Shown: positions 1 to 7,792, counted from the stretch's first letter. The stretch is DNA of 64,000 nucleotides from PHBD01 sp964578535 (GCA_964578535.1 CAZODI010000014.1:17490-81489), one strand, 5' to 3'. Program-made: numbers and translations. The notes: generated by a model from the letters alone, not told the origin.

Positions 1-1
1 A

Positions 2-1720
2 CGTCCGCGGGCCGTGAGGAGAACCTGGGAGGAAAAGATCCGCCAGGCGCGGGCGGCCCTGCGTCTCGAAGAGGCCTGGACGAAGGATCGGATCCTGGAG
101 GCCTACCTCAACCTGATCACCTTCCGGGGCGAGCTTCAGGGCGTGGCCGCTGCTTCCCGGGGACTCTTCGGCAAGGACCCGTCGGGCCTCACCGACGAGG
201 AGGCGTTCCTGATGGCGGCCCTGATCCCGGCCGGACGGGCCCGGCCCGAACAGGCCGCGGCCCGGGCGTGGCGCCTGGCCCGCTCCCTCGACGTTCAGAC
301 GACGCCCGATCGCCTGCGGTCCCTGGCCGACGAGCGGCTGGGGCAGCCCTACGTCATCCAGCCGGCTGTGGCCCTGGCGCCACACGTGGCCAGGCTTCTC
401 CTGACGGAAGGGAACCGGAGGGTCACCTCCACGCTTGACGGCGACCTGCAGCGGCAGGTAATGGAGATCCTCCGCCGGCACCTGGACATGCTCCGGGACC
501 GGAACGTCCGGGACGGGGCCGTCCTCGTGGCGGACAACCGGACCGGTGAGATCCTGGCCTACGCGGGCAACCAGGGGCCGGACTCCTCGGCGCCGTTCGT
601 GGACGGCGTCCGGGCCCCGCGGCAGGCCGGATCCACTCTGAAGCCGTTCCTGTACGGGCTGGCCCTGGAGCGTCGAATCCTCACGGCGGCCTCCATCCTG
701 GAAGACTCCCCCGTGGAGATCCCGACGCCGGCCGGGCTGTACATGCCGGAGAATTACTCGAACCGCTATGCCGGGCCGGTGAGCGTCCGGACGGCGCTGT
801 CGTCGTCCCTCAACGTCCCCGCCGTGCGGGTTCTCGGGCTTGTCGGGGCGGAGCCATTCGCCCAGCGCCTCCGGAATATCGGTTTCGGCGGGATCCGGAA
901 GGACGGCGAGTACTACGGCTGGTCCCTGGCTCTGGGGTCCGCCGACGTGACGCTCTGGGAACTGGTGACGGCCTACCGGGTCCTGGCCGACGGCGGGCGG
1001 GCGGGCAGCCTGTCTCTCGTGCCGGCCGGGAGGATTCCACCCGGGAAGGCTGGAATGGACCGGCGGGCGGCCTTTATCGTTTCCTCCATCCTGGCGGACC
1101 GCGGGGCCCGGAGCGTCACTTTCGGACTGGAAAACGCCCTGGCGACCCGGTTCTGGTCGGCCGTGAAAACGGGGACCAGCAAGGACATGAGAGACAACTG
1201 GTGCATCGGATACTCGGAGCGCTACACCGTCGGGGTCTGGGTGGGAAATTTCTCCGGCGCCCCCATGTGGAACGTGACCGGCGTCTCCGGAGCCGCTCCG
1301 GTGTGGATGGAGGTCATGAATATCCTGCATCGCCGCGTCGACTCGCGGCCGCCTGCACCGCCGGCCGGCGTGGTTGAAGCGCCGGTCCGGCCGGCCGGCA
1401 CGGAGCCGGACCGGGCCGAGTGGTTCCTGGCGGGGACCGAGCCGTCGCCGGCTGCGGAGGCGGGACCGCCCCGAGCGGTTGCCGCCATCCTGTATCCGCC
1501 CTCGGGAGCCGTCCTGGCCCTCGATCCGGACATCCCGGAGGAGAACCAGCGAGTCTCCTTTCTGGCCAGGGCTCCCAAGGGGGCGGTCTGGATCCTGGAC
1601 GGCCGTGCCGCCGGGAGAGCAGCATCCCACGTCTGGGCGCCGGTCCGGGGAGAACACGTCCTGTCTCTGGCGGATGCGGAAACAAAAATTCTCGATACGG
1701 TGAGGTTCCACGTAAAATGA
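2..1720 (+). CDS. pbpC: Penicillin-binding protein 1C-type, 5' truncated by window edge
   Basis: Bifunctional peptidoglycan synthase of the PBP1C type, which polymerises and cross-links murein on the outer face of the inner membrane. The frame is open from the first bases, so the start, membrane anchor and most of the glycosyltransferase domain lie upstream. Residues 1-75 are the tail of the GT51 domain (DRILEAYLNL). The transpeptidase motifs follow in order: STLK, with the nucleophile Ser near residue 211; SSLN near 268; KTGTS near 387. The last 100 residues match the PBP1C C-terminal domain. The stop overlaps the next start (ATGA), so the two genes are translationally coupled. The family call is firm; the 1C subtype rests on the C-terminal extension. 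Confidence 0.9.
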   Translation, partial: RPRAVRRTWEEKIRQARAALRLEEAWTKDRILEAYLNLITFRGELQGVAAASRGLFGKDPSGLTDEEAFLMAALIPAGRARPEQAAARAWRLARSLDVQTTPDRLRSLADERLGQPYVIQPAVALAPHVARLLLTEGNRRVTSTLDGDLQRQVMEILRRHLDMLRDRNVRDGAVLVADNRTGEILAYAGNQGPDSSAPFVDGVRAPRQAGSTLKPFLYGLALERRILTAASILEDSPVEIPTPAGLYMPENYSNRYAGPVSVRTALSSSLNVPAVRVLGLVGAEPFAQRLRNIGFGGIRKDGEYYGWSLALGSADVTLWELVTAYRVLADGGRAGSLSLVPAGRIPPGKAGMDRRAAFIVSSILADRGARSVTFGLENALATRFWSAVKTGTSKDMRDNWCIGYSERYTVGVWVGNFSGAPMWNVTGVSGAAPVWMEVMNILHRRVDSRPPAPPAGVVEAPVRPAGTEPDRAEWFLAGTEPSPAAEAGPPRAVAAILYPPSGAVLALDPDIPEENQRVSFLARAPKGAVWILDGRAAGRAASHVWAPVRGEHVLSLADAETKILDTVRFHVK

Positions 1721-2769
1721 CGAGCCGTGCGTACCGGCCTTCGGGCTGGCTGAAAAATACCCATGTTCAAACCCTTCTCGCCAGTTCGCGCCTTCGGGTC
1801 CTCGGCCGCCACCCCATGGAAGAGGCCGCCTCGGAGGTCATCCTGGACGGCGTGCACCGGTCCCGCCTCCAGGGATTTCATTCCCCGCAGCCCGGCGGGA
1901 AGCCGCGGGGCCTGTTCATCCTCCTGCACGGCTGGGAAGGCGGTGCCGACTCCGCCTACATCCGCTCGGCGGGGCGATACTTCTGGGACCGGGGGCTGGA
2001 CGTCTTCCGCCTCAACCTGCGGGATCACGGGAAAAGCCATCACCTCAACGAGGGGCTCTTCCACGGCGCCCTCATCGACGAAACCCATGCCGCCACCGTG
2101 TCTGCCGCGAAGCTGGCCAAGGGAGCCCCCTGCTGGATCATGGGCTTCTCCATGGGAGGAAACTTCGCCCTTCGGATGGCTCTCGGACAGGGCCGGGAGC
2201 CCATCTCCGGCCTCCGCCGCGTCTTCGCGGTCAGCCCGGCGCTCGATCCCTACAAGTCCACACTGGCCATCGACGAGGGGCCTGCCCTCTACCGGAGGTA
2301 TTTCCTGAACAAATGGAAGCGCTCCCTCCGGAAGAAGGAGCGACTCTTCCCCGAGCGGTACCGCTTCGGGGAGCTGCTGAAGGAGCATGACACCTGCCTC
2401 GGCCTCACGGAGGCCATCATGGGTTACTTCCCCCAATTCCCCGATTACCGGACCTATTTCCGGAAGTACACGCTTCTGGACGGGACGTTCCGGTCCCTGG
2501 AGACGCCGGTGACGATCTTCATCTCCGCCGACGATCCCGTCATTGACGTCAAGGATTTCCGGGAGCTGGCACCGGGCCCGAACCTGGACCTGCGGATTCT
2601 TTCCCATGGCGGGCATTGCGGCTTCTTCGAATCAGCCTTCCCGTTTGCCAGCCACCACGAACGGGAGGCGATGCGGATGATCGAGGAGGAATGCCGGGCA
2701 GAGATCCACTCCCGCAATGGAGTCGTTGCTTTTCCGCGGCTGGATTGCTATAGGAATCGCCCTGTTTGA
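1717..2769 (+). CDS. YheT-like alpha/beta hydrolase
   Basis: Predicted alpha/beta-fold hydrolase of the YheT/EMB8 group (COG0429), 350 residues. I chose the ATG at 1717 because it overlaps the pbpC stop (ATGA) and the family's N-terminus (GWLKNTHVQT) begins right after it. An oxyanion-type HGWEGG lies near residue 70, the nucleophile elbow GFSMGG near 143, an acid in SADDPVID and the catalytic His in GGHCGF near the C-terminus, so the triad looks complete. The natural substrate of the family is poorly defined; esterase or acyltransferase activity is inferred. It probably forms an operon with pbpC. Confidence 0.85.
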   Translation: MTSRAYRPSGWLKNTHVQTLLASSRLRVLGRHPMEEAASEVILDGVHRSRLQGFHSPQPGGKPRGLFILLHGWEGGADSAYIRSAGRYFWDRGLDVFRLNLRDHGKSHHLNEGLFHGALIDETHAATVSAAKLAKGAPCWIMGFSMGGNFALRMALGQGREPISGLRRVFAVSPALDPYKSTLAIDEGPALYRRYFLNKWKRSLRKKERLFPERYRFGELLKEHDTCLGLTEAIMGYFPQFPDYRTYFRKYTLLDGTFRSLETPVTIFISADDPVIDVKDFRELAPGPNLDLRILSHGGHCGFFESAFPFASHHEREAMRMIEEECRAEIHSRNGVVAFPRLDCYRNRPV

Positions 2770-2789
2770 TGCGGAAAGGGGAGGGTGCC

Positions 2790-3361
2790 GTGGCGAAGAT
2801 GACGTCGAAGAAGGACCTGGAGGGCCTGACCCTCCTGGGGGAGGAAAAAACCCGGCCGGGGAAGAAGCTGGAGACGTTCCCCAACCACAACCCGGAGCGG
2901 GACTACACGGTGACCCTCCGGACGGAGGAGTTCACCTGCGTATGCCCCGCCACGGGCCAGCCCGACTTCGCCGTCCTCACCATCCGCTATATTCCCAACC
3001 GGAAGATCCTGGAGTCCAAGTCCCTGAAGCTCTACCTCTGGTCCTACCGGGACCGCGGCGTCTTCCACGAGCACGTGACAAACGCCATCCTGGACGATCT
3101 CGTGGCGGCCCTGGCGCCGCGCTGGTGCAAGGTCACCGGNNNNNNNNNNNNNNNNNNNNNNNNNNNNNNNNNNNNNNNNNNNNNNNNNNNNNNNNNNNNN
3201 NNNNNNNNNNNNNNNNNNNNNNNNNNNNNNNNNNNNNNNCCATCCTGGACGATCTCGTGGCGGCCCTGGCGCCGCGCTGGTGCAAGGTCACCGGAGAGTT
3301 CGCCGTCCGCGGGGGGATTTCCATTACCGTGGAGGCGGAGTACAGGGCCTCAGGCTGTTGA
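2790..3361 (+). CDS. queF: NADPH-dependent 7-cyano-7-deazaguanine reductase (QueF), split by assembly gap
   Basis: QueF reduces preQ0 to preQ1 in queuosine biosynthesis. The motif CVCPATGQPDFA carries the Cys that forms the thioimide with preQ0, and SLKLYLWSYRDRGVFHE matches the substrate-binding stretch. I chose GTG 2790 because a good ribosome site (GGGGAGG, 2777-2783) precedes it; ATG 2769 and ATG 2799 are alternatives. The coding sequence is interrupted by 100 Ns, and the 55 bases before the gap (3085-3139) are repeated exactly after it (3240-3294). Collapsing that overlap restores one continuous single-domain frame of about 138 residues ending at 3361. The last residues and the stop lie in the left end of a repeat element. 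The next gene is a queuosine-precursor transporter. Confidence 0.88.
3140..3239. other. Assembly gap (100 N) with duplicated flanks
   Basis: Exactly 100 N, a conventional placeholder for unknown size. The 55 bases to the left and right are identical, so the two contigs overlap and no real sequence need be missing. Confidence 0.97.
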
Positions 3362-3472
3362 AAAACGCCCGTCTGCTGCGTTTCCCTCATCCTGCGCCAC
3401 TCGACGTACCCAAACGTACGACTCGCGGCTCAGGATTTCGGGGGCCTTGAATCCGGGCATTTTTGAACAACC
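3353..3472. repeat. Inverted-repeat element, copy A
   Basis: About 120 bp bounded by imperfect inverted repeats: GGCTGTTGAAAAACGCCCG at 3353-3371 and its near-complement CGGGCATTTTTGAACAACC at 3454-3472. The centre carries a second palindrome around CGACGTAC/GTACG. It has no convincing ORF. Read in this orientation it aligns with the complement of the element at 7667-7792, with a shared core GCCACTCGACGTA and a shared GGGGCCTTG/GGGCGCCTTG block. It looks like a small non-autonomous (MITE/REP-like) repeat. From memory, similar elements recur in deltaproteobacterial genomes; that was not checked. Confidence 0.75.
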
Positions 3473-3528
3473 TTCATGAGTGGATTTCAACAAAATGAAT
3501 CGGACCTGTTTTTCCCGGTGAGTGAAAG

Positions 3529-4272
3529 ATGAAGGAATCCGGAATCGGACGATCCCGGTGGCTGCCGGCCATCACGGCCTTGTTTGTCACCTCCCTGATC
3601 GTCGCCAACCTGATCGCCGTCAAGCTGATTCAGGCGGGTCCCCTCGTCCTGCCGGCGGCGGTCATCATTTTCCCCCTGTCGTACATCTTCGGGGATGTTT
3701 TAACGGAGGTGTACGGATACGGCCGGGCCCGGCGGGTCATCTGGACGGGCTTTGCCTGCAATCTCCTGGCGGTTTTCGCCATCGAGGCCAGCATCCGCAT
3801 TCCAGCAGCCTCCTTCTGGACCCTGGGAACCATGGACTCCACCGTTTCGAACCAGGCGTACAAGGCCCTCCTGGGGTTCGCACCCCGGCTCCTCGCGGCA
3901 TCCTTTGCGGCCTACCTCGTGGGAGAGTTTCTCAATGCCTTCGTCCTGGCGAAGATGAAAATCGCAACGGCGGGGCGCTTCCTCTGGTTGCGGACCATCG
4001 GCTCCACCGTCGTGGGCCAGCTGGCCGACTCGGCCATCTTCATTGCGGCAGCCTTCTGGGGCATGATCCCGCTCCCCGTCCTGGGGACGATGATCGTCAC
4101 GCAGTGGCTCGTCAAGAGCGCCTACGAGGCGGCCTTCACGCCCGTTACCTATCTCGTCGTGGGATATCTGAAGCGGGCCGAGGGGAGTGACGTCTACGAC
4201 CGGCACACCCGTTTCAGCCCGCTCCTGTGGGGGGACCCGTCCCGGGAGACATCGCTCCGCGGCAAGGGCTGA
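3529..4272 (+). CDS. yhhQ: Queuosine precursor transporter (YhhQ/QPTR family)
   Basis: Integral membrane protein of the VUT/YhhQ family (PF02592, COG1738), which imports queuosine precursors such as preQ0/preQ1. It is 247 residues, the usual family length, with about six hydrophobic segments; the conserved SYIFGDVLTEVYGYGRAR loop and IGSTVVGQLADSAIF segment are clear. It lies downstream of queF, which fits a salvage role; the two are separated by the repeat element, so co-transcription is uncertain. A motif just upstream (3497-3518) resembles one upstream of the gene at 5934. Confidence 0.9.
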   Translation: MKESGIGRSRWLPAITALFVTSLIVANLIAVKLIQAGPLVLPAAVIIFPLSYIFGDVLTEVYGYGRARRVIWTGFACNLLAVFAIEASIRIPAASFWTLGTMDSTVSNQAYKALLGFAPRLLAASFAAYLVGEFLNAFVLAKMKIATAGRFLWLRTIGSTVVGQLADSAIFIAAAFWGMIPLPVLGTMIVTQWLVKSAYEAAFTPVTYLVVGYLKRAEGSDVYDRHTRFSPLLWGDPSRETSLRGKG

Positions 4273-4278
4273 GATCTC

Positions 4279-5388
4279 TCAGGGGAGGACCGCCCGCAGG
4301 GCCTCCAGGAAGCGATCCACGTTCTCCCGCCGGGCCGTGTGGCCCATGAGGCCGATCCGCCAGATCTTTCCCGCCAGGGGCCCGAGCCCTCCGCCGATCT
4401 CGATCTTGAACTCCTGCCGCAGCCTCTTTCGGACGGCGAGCTCGTCGATTCCTTCGGGGCTGCGGACGGTGTTGAGCATGGGCAGGCGGAAGGGCTTCTC
4501 CACCAGCATCGAGAGTCCCATGCCCTCCAGCCCGGCCACGAGGGCCTCATGGGCCTCCCGGTGCCGCGCGAAGGCCTTCTCCGGGTCTTCCTCCAGGACG
4601 AGCCGCAGGGACTCGTACAGGGCGTAGAGCATGTTCACCGGGGCCGTGTGGTGGTAGACCCGGTTCTGGTTCCAGTAGTTCGTGATGAGGCTCAGGTCCA
4701 GGTACCAGTTGGGGACCTTGGTCTTGCGGCGGTTCAGCTTCGCCGCGGCGCGATCCGAAAAGGAGAGAGGGGCCAGGCCCGGAGGGCAGGAGAGGCACTT
4801 CTGGGTACCGCTGTAGAGGGCGTCGATGCGCCAGTCGTCCATGCGGACCTCGATCCCGCCCAGGCTCGTGACGGCGTCCACCAGGTAGAGCGTGTCCGTG
4901 CCGGCCAGCATCTTCCCGATCTCGGCGACGGGGTTCCGGACGCCCGTGGACGTCTCGGCGTGGACCACCGCCACGATGGAGAAGGGTCCTTTCTTCAGGG
5001 CATCCGCCGTCCGGTCGAGATCGACGGGGGTTCCCCATTCGAACTCCAGGGCCTCCACGCGGGCTCCCAGACGCCCCGCCACGTCCTGCATGCGGCGGCC
5101 GAAGACGCCGTTCGTCAGGATGAGGACCGGGTCTCCGGGCTCGACGAGGTTGACGAAGCAGGCCTCCATCCCGGCGGAGCCGGTCCCGGACATGGGAACC
5201 GTGAGGGCGTTTTTCGTGTTCAGGAGTTCCTGGAGCATGGACTTGGCGCCGTCCATGATGGTCAGGAAGTAGGGGTCCAGGTGGCCCAGCGTGGGCTTCG
5301 CCAGGGCCTCGTAGACCGTCGGGGGCACGCAGGACGGGCCGGGGCCCATGAGCAGGATTTCTTCGATGCCGTCGAGCAGATTTTTCAT
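4279..5388 (-). CDS. Class V aminotransferase (alanine-glyoxylate / serine-pyruvate type)
   Basis: PLP-dependent aminotransferase of the AGXT/PucG group, 369 residues. The N-terminus LMGPGPSCVPP and GHLDPYF are typical, and the PLP Lys lies in SGTQKCLSCPPG near residue 190-200. The likely substrate pair is alanine or serine with glyoxylate or pyruvate; the exact one cannot be read. I chose ATG 5388 because AGGAGGTG sits 7 nt upstream, although the frame stays open to 5529. It converges with yhhQ with only 6 bp between stops. A consensus-like promoter lies at 5476-5505. Confidence 0.88.
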   Translation of the reverse strand: MKNLLDGIEEILLMGPGPSCVPPTVYEALAKPTLGHLDPYFLTIMDGAKSMLQELLNTKNALTVPMSGTGSAGMEACFVNLVEPGDPVLILTNGVFGRRMQDVAGRLGARVEALEFEWGTPVDLDRTADALKKGPFSIVAVVHAETSTGVRNPVAEIGKMLAGTDTLYLVDAVTSLGGIEVRMDDWRIDALYSGTQKCLSCPPGLAPLSFSDRAAAKLNRRKTKVPNWYLDLSLITNYWNQNRVYHHTAPVNMLYALYESLRLVLEEDPEKAFARHREAHEALVAGLEGMGLSMLVEKPFRLPMLNTVRSPEGIDELAVRKRLRQEFKIEIGGGLGPLAGKIWRIGLMGHTARRENVDRFLEALRAVLP

Positions 5389-5475
5389 GACGCCGCACCT
5401 CCTCTGCGGATCTTGTCCGGTGGACTCGGGGTGAAGGAACCGGCTGCCTGGAATCCTTGCGGATCCTCGGCCTTT

Positions 5476-5505
5476 TCTATAGCGAAAAGATTTGTTAATG
5501 TCCAA
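5476..5505 (-). promoter_or_regulatory. Sigma70-type promoter for the class V aminotransferase
   Basis: On the minus strand TTGGAC (5505-5500), an 18-bp spacer and TATAGA (5481-5476), about 90 nt upstream of the aminotransferase ATG. Confidence 0.55.
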
Positions 5506-5552
5506 TGTCCCATCCAGCGGATCATGCATGACTTTCGGAAAGGAGAAAAAAT

Positions 5553-5843
5553 ATGCTCAGGCACGTGGTGTTCGTGAAGTTCAAGGCGGGGGTGACGGCG
5601 GAGCAGGTGGAGGAGGTGAAGAAGGCCCTGGGAGGCCTGCCGGGAAAAATCCAGGAGATCAAGGGGTGGGCCTTCGGTCCCGACGTTCTCCGGACGGAGC
5701 GCTCCGTCGACTTCGCCCTCGTGGCCGACTTCGAGGACGTGGAGGCCCTGAAGCGCTACCAGGTCCACCCGGACCACGTCCCGGTCTTGGGGCTGGTGCG
5801 CTCCGTGAGCGAGCTGCTGCAGGTCGCGGATTTCTATCTGTAG
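5553..5843 (+). CDS. Dabb-family stress-responsive alpha/beta barrel protein
   Basis: Small cytoplasmic protein of 96 residues with the Dabb fold (PF07876). It begins MLRHVVFVKFK and has the strand FALVADFEDVEALKRYQVHPDH typical of the family; members are usually dimeric. The catalytic role is unknown for most members. AAAGGAG lies 6-7 nt upstream of the ATG. A strong inverted repeat/terminator follows directly, so it is probably monocistronic. Confidence 0.85.
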   Translation: MLRHVVFVKFKAGVTAEQVEEVKKALGGLPGKIQEIKGWAFGPDVLRTERSVDFALVADFEDVEALKRYQVHPDHVPVLGLVRSVSELLQVADFYL

Positions 5844-5845
5844 GA

Positions 5846-5893
5846 AAAACAGGCCGGATTGTTTTGTGCTGCAAACCAAGTCCGGCCTGTTTT
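5846..5893 (+). terminator. Inverted repeat / intrinsic terminator after Dabb gene
   Basis: AAAACAGGCCGGA (5846-5858) pairs perfectly with TCCGGCCTGTTTT (5881-5893), a 13-bp stem with a 22-nt loop, starting just after the stop codon. T-rich on either strand, so possibly bidirectional. Confidence 0.65.
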
Positions 5894-5933
5894 CATGCAG
5901 AATCAATCAGACCTGTTTTCCGGGGAGGTAACG

Positions 5934-6908
5934 ATGAAGAAAAAGGTGCTGGTGACCCTCAATCTGCCGAAGGAGCTTCTCGACCGCTTGAGGGAGGCTT
6001 GCGAGGTGGACTTCCATTCCGAGGATCGCCCCATGGAGCGTAAGGCTTTCCTGGAGCGGCTCCCGGGAAAGGAAGGCCTGCTGCCGTCGATCACCGATGC
6101 GGTGGACGCGGAGGCCATGGACCGGGCGCCGGGCCTCCGAATGATCGCCAACTTCGGCGTGGGCTTCAACAACATCGACGTGGCGGCCGCCACGGCCCGG
6201 GGCATCCCCGTGTCCAACACGCCGGGGGTGCTGACGGATGCCACGGCGGATGTGGCGTTTGCCCTGATCCTGGCGGTGAACCGTCGGGTGGTCGAAGGGG
6301 ACCGGATGGTCCGGGAAGGAGGGTTCCGTTTCTGGGCGCCGTTCCTCTTTCTCGGCAGCGAGGTCTCCGGCAAGACCCTCGGGATCGTGGGGATGGGCCG
6401 CATCGGACAGGCCGTGGCCCGGCGCGCCCGGGGATTCGGTATGCCGGTTCTCTACAACAACCGGAACCGCCTGGATTCCGCAGAGGAGGAAGCTCTGGGG
6501 GCCTCCTTCCGGTCTCTCCCAGACCTTCTGGCGGAGGCGGACATCGTGTCCCTCCACGTTCCCCTGACGCCGGAGACCCGCCACCTGATCGACCGGGAAG
6601 CTCTGGGACGCATGAAGCCCTCGGCGGTCCTGATCAACACCTCCCGGGGGCCCGTGGTGGACGAGAACGCCCTCGTGGACGCCCTCCGCGCGGGGACCAT
6701 CGCCGGGGCCGGACTGGACGTCTACGAGGATGAACCCCGCCTGGTGCCGGGACTGGCGGAACTGGACAACGCCGTCCTCCTGCCCCATGTCGGGAGTGCC
6801 ACGTGGGAGACCCGGATGAAGATGGCCGATCTGGCCGTGACGAATCTCCTGGCGGGGCTGCGGGGAGACCGGCCGCCGAACCTCGTCAACCCCGAGGTCT
6901 GGACATAA
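5934..6908 (+). CDS. D-isomer-specific 2-hydroxyacid dehydrogenase (glyoxylate/hydroxypyruvate reductase-like)
   Basis: NAD(P)-dependent 2-hydroxyacid dehydrogenase, 324 residues. The Rossmann motif GIVGMGRIGQ is near residue 148. The catalytic set is visible: Arg in NTSRGPVVDE, Glu in EDEPRLVPG, His in LLPHVGSATWETR. The motif NFGVGFNNIDV and the length fit the GhrB/GyaR-type glyoxylate reductases; the exact 2-oxoacid is inferred. I chose ATG 5934 because GGGGAGGT is 5 nt upstream. It could act in glyoxylate metabolism with the nearby AGXT-type aminotransferase. Confidence 0.88.
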   Translation: MKKKVLVTLNLPKELLDRLREACEVDFHSEDRPMERKAFLERLPGKEGLLPSITDAVDAEAMDRAPGLRMIANFGVGFNNIDVAAATARGIPVSNTPGVLTDATADVAFALILAVNRRVVEGDRMVREGGFRFWAPFLFLGSEVSGKTLGIVGMGRIGQAVARRARGFGMPVLYNNRNRLDSAEEEALGASFRSLPDLLAEADIVSLHVPLTPETRHLIDREALGRMKPSAVLINTSRGPVVDENALVDALRAGTIAGAGLDVYEDEPRLVPGLAELDNAVLLPHVGSATWETRMKMADLAVTNLLAGLRGDRPPNLVNPEVWT

Positions 6909-6938
6909 TCCTGGAGAATGCCGGCTTAGGAGAAGCGG

Positions 6939-6984
6939 ACGGATTTGAAATCCGTTCTTCCTTTGTCTTTCTTTTTTCTTTCCT
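6939..6984 (+). terminator. Terminator-like palindrome and T-rich tract after the dehydrogenase
   Basis: ACGGATTT-G-AAATCCGT (6939-6955) followed by a pyrimidine tract rich in T runs to about 6984. The same palindrome, in opposite orientation, ends the converging gene at 7440. Confidence 0.55.
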
Positions 6985-7024
6985 GACAGGCCAGCACGCC
7001 TTCTCTTGGCATTCAACGCATCGG

Positions 7025-7355
7025 CGCGGGGGCTGCCACGGGGGCTCCCGCCGTCGCGAAAACGTTTCCGCTCTTCGCCTTCTGAAACCGAAGAGCCTGG
7101 GGTCCGGAAACGTTTTCTAATTGCTCCTCTGGGAACCCCCGGTCGCGCCCCCGCGAACATTGGTGGGTGAGGGGGGCTTCCCGGAGCGCGAATAGCGGCT
7201 TTTTCGGGGCACCCTGCCGTCGCAGCGCAGCGCCCGCAAAGTCATCTGTCTGAGCGCCGCCAGGCGCGAGTTATGACTTTGCAGCGGAGCGAGACGATGC
7301 AGGGTCGAAAAAACGCTTCTGAGCGCGAGGGAAGCCCTGCTCCCACATACCCACC
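7025..7355. other. Highly structured palindromic non-coding element
   Basis: No plausible gene, but two large nested hairpins. Hairpin 1 spans 7025-7155: outer arms CGCGGGGGC (7025-7033) and GCCCCCGCG (7147-7155), then GGGGGCTCCC/GGGAACCCCC, then a perfect 13-bp stem GAAAACGTTTCCG (7058-7070) with CGGAAACGTTTTC (7105-7117), then CTCTTCG/CGAAGAG. Hairpin 2 spans 7162-7355: GGTGGGT/ACCCACC, GGGCTTCCC (7174-7182) with GGGAAGCCC (7329-7337), CCCTGC/GCAGGG, GCAAAGTCAT (7236-7245) with ATGACTTTGC (7273-7282), and an apical GCGCC/GGCGC. Terminator-like palindromes flank the block on both sides. Its identity is unknown: a structured RNA, a folded repeat or a degraded MITE are all possible. Confidence 0.7.
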
Positions 7356-7373
7356 CCATCCGCGCCTGATTTT

Positions 7374-7416
7374 CTTAAAAAAGAGAAAAAAGGAAGAGGA
7401 ACGGATTTCAAATCCG
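7374..7416 (-). terminator. Terminator-like palindrome after the Cys-rich micro-gene
   Basis: Read on the minus strand, CGGATTT-G-AAATCCG (7416-7402) is followed by a T-rich tract down to 7374, just after the stop at 7440. It shares the 17-mer GGATTTGAAATCCGTTC with the plus-strand terminator at 6941-6957. Confidence 0.55.
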
Positions 7417-7439
7417 ATGTTTTTTGCTTTCCTGCTTGT

Positions 7440-7601
7440 TTATGCCTTGGGCGTCCAGTAGGCGCAGTCGCGCGTGGCGTCGGTGATGACGTGGTCGACG
7501 AAGCGGGCGAAGCGCCAGCAGTGCTCCCGGGCGCCTTCGGCCTCGCTCTCGAAGTACAGGCAGGCGATGCAGGTCGGCTTTTTTTCCTCTTGCCTTTCCA
7601 T
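7440..7601 (-). CDS. Small Cys-rich protein (53 aa), unknown function
   Basis: A 53-residue ORF with a strong ribosome site (AAAGGAGGGG, about 6 nt before ATG 7601). It contains CIACLYF, then EHCWRF and DCAYW, giving a CxxC pair plus two spaced Cys; this could bind zinc or an Fe-S cluster, which is inference. The stretch ARFVDHVITDATRDCAYW looks like a real folded segment. Upstream are a perfect 9-bp hairpin (7638-7646 with 7660-7668) and repeat copy B. I do not recognise a named family. Confidence 0.6.
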   Translation of the reverse strand: MERQEEKKPTCIACLYFESEAEGAREHCWRFARFVDHVITDATRDCAYWTPKA

Positions 7602-7666
7602 GGTTTCCCCTCCTTTGAATGACGGATGAATGAACACGGGAAAAGGACGGATCCATCTGCCCTTTT

Positions 7667-7792
7667 CCGGTCGGTTCAAACGGGGTTGGATGCAAGGCGC
7701 CCGCAATTCCGGGCCACGAGGCGTACTGGATGATACGTCGAGTGGCACGGGATCAGGTCAATGCCGCGGGCGACCCCGTTTGAACCGACCGG
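7667..7792. repeat. Inverted-repeat element, copy B
   Basis: 126 bp with 20-bp perfect terminal inverted repeats: CCGGTCGGTTCAAACGGGGT (7667-7686) and its complement at 7773-7792. The complement of the interior aligns with copy A at 3353-3472 (shared GCCACTCGACGTA, flanking TCGTGGC/TCGCGGC and GCGCCTTG). It abuts the stop codon of the VWA gene (7794) as copy A abuts that of queF. The terminal repeats differ in sequence between the copies although the cores agree. Confidence 0.8.

Noticed and set aside
1222..2616. Long minus-strand open frame opposite pbpC and the hydrolase
   Set aside because: GC-rich shadow frame with low-complexity sequence and no ribosome site. The same holds for other long antisense frames, such as 4339-5577, 5907-7160 and 47888-50674.
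3473..3528. preQ1 riboswitch before the queuosine transporter
   Set aside because: The region is short and I could not find the preQ1-I or preQ1-II pairing pattern.
7236..7282. Integron attC site in the palindromic block
   Set aside because: The stem ends do not match the RYYYAAC/GTTRRRY core sites, and no integrase or cassette array is nearby.
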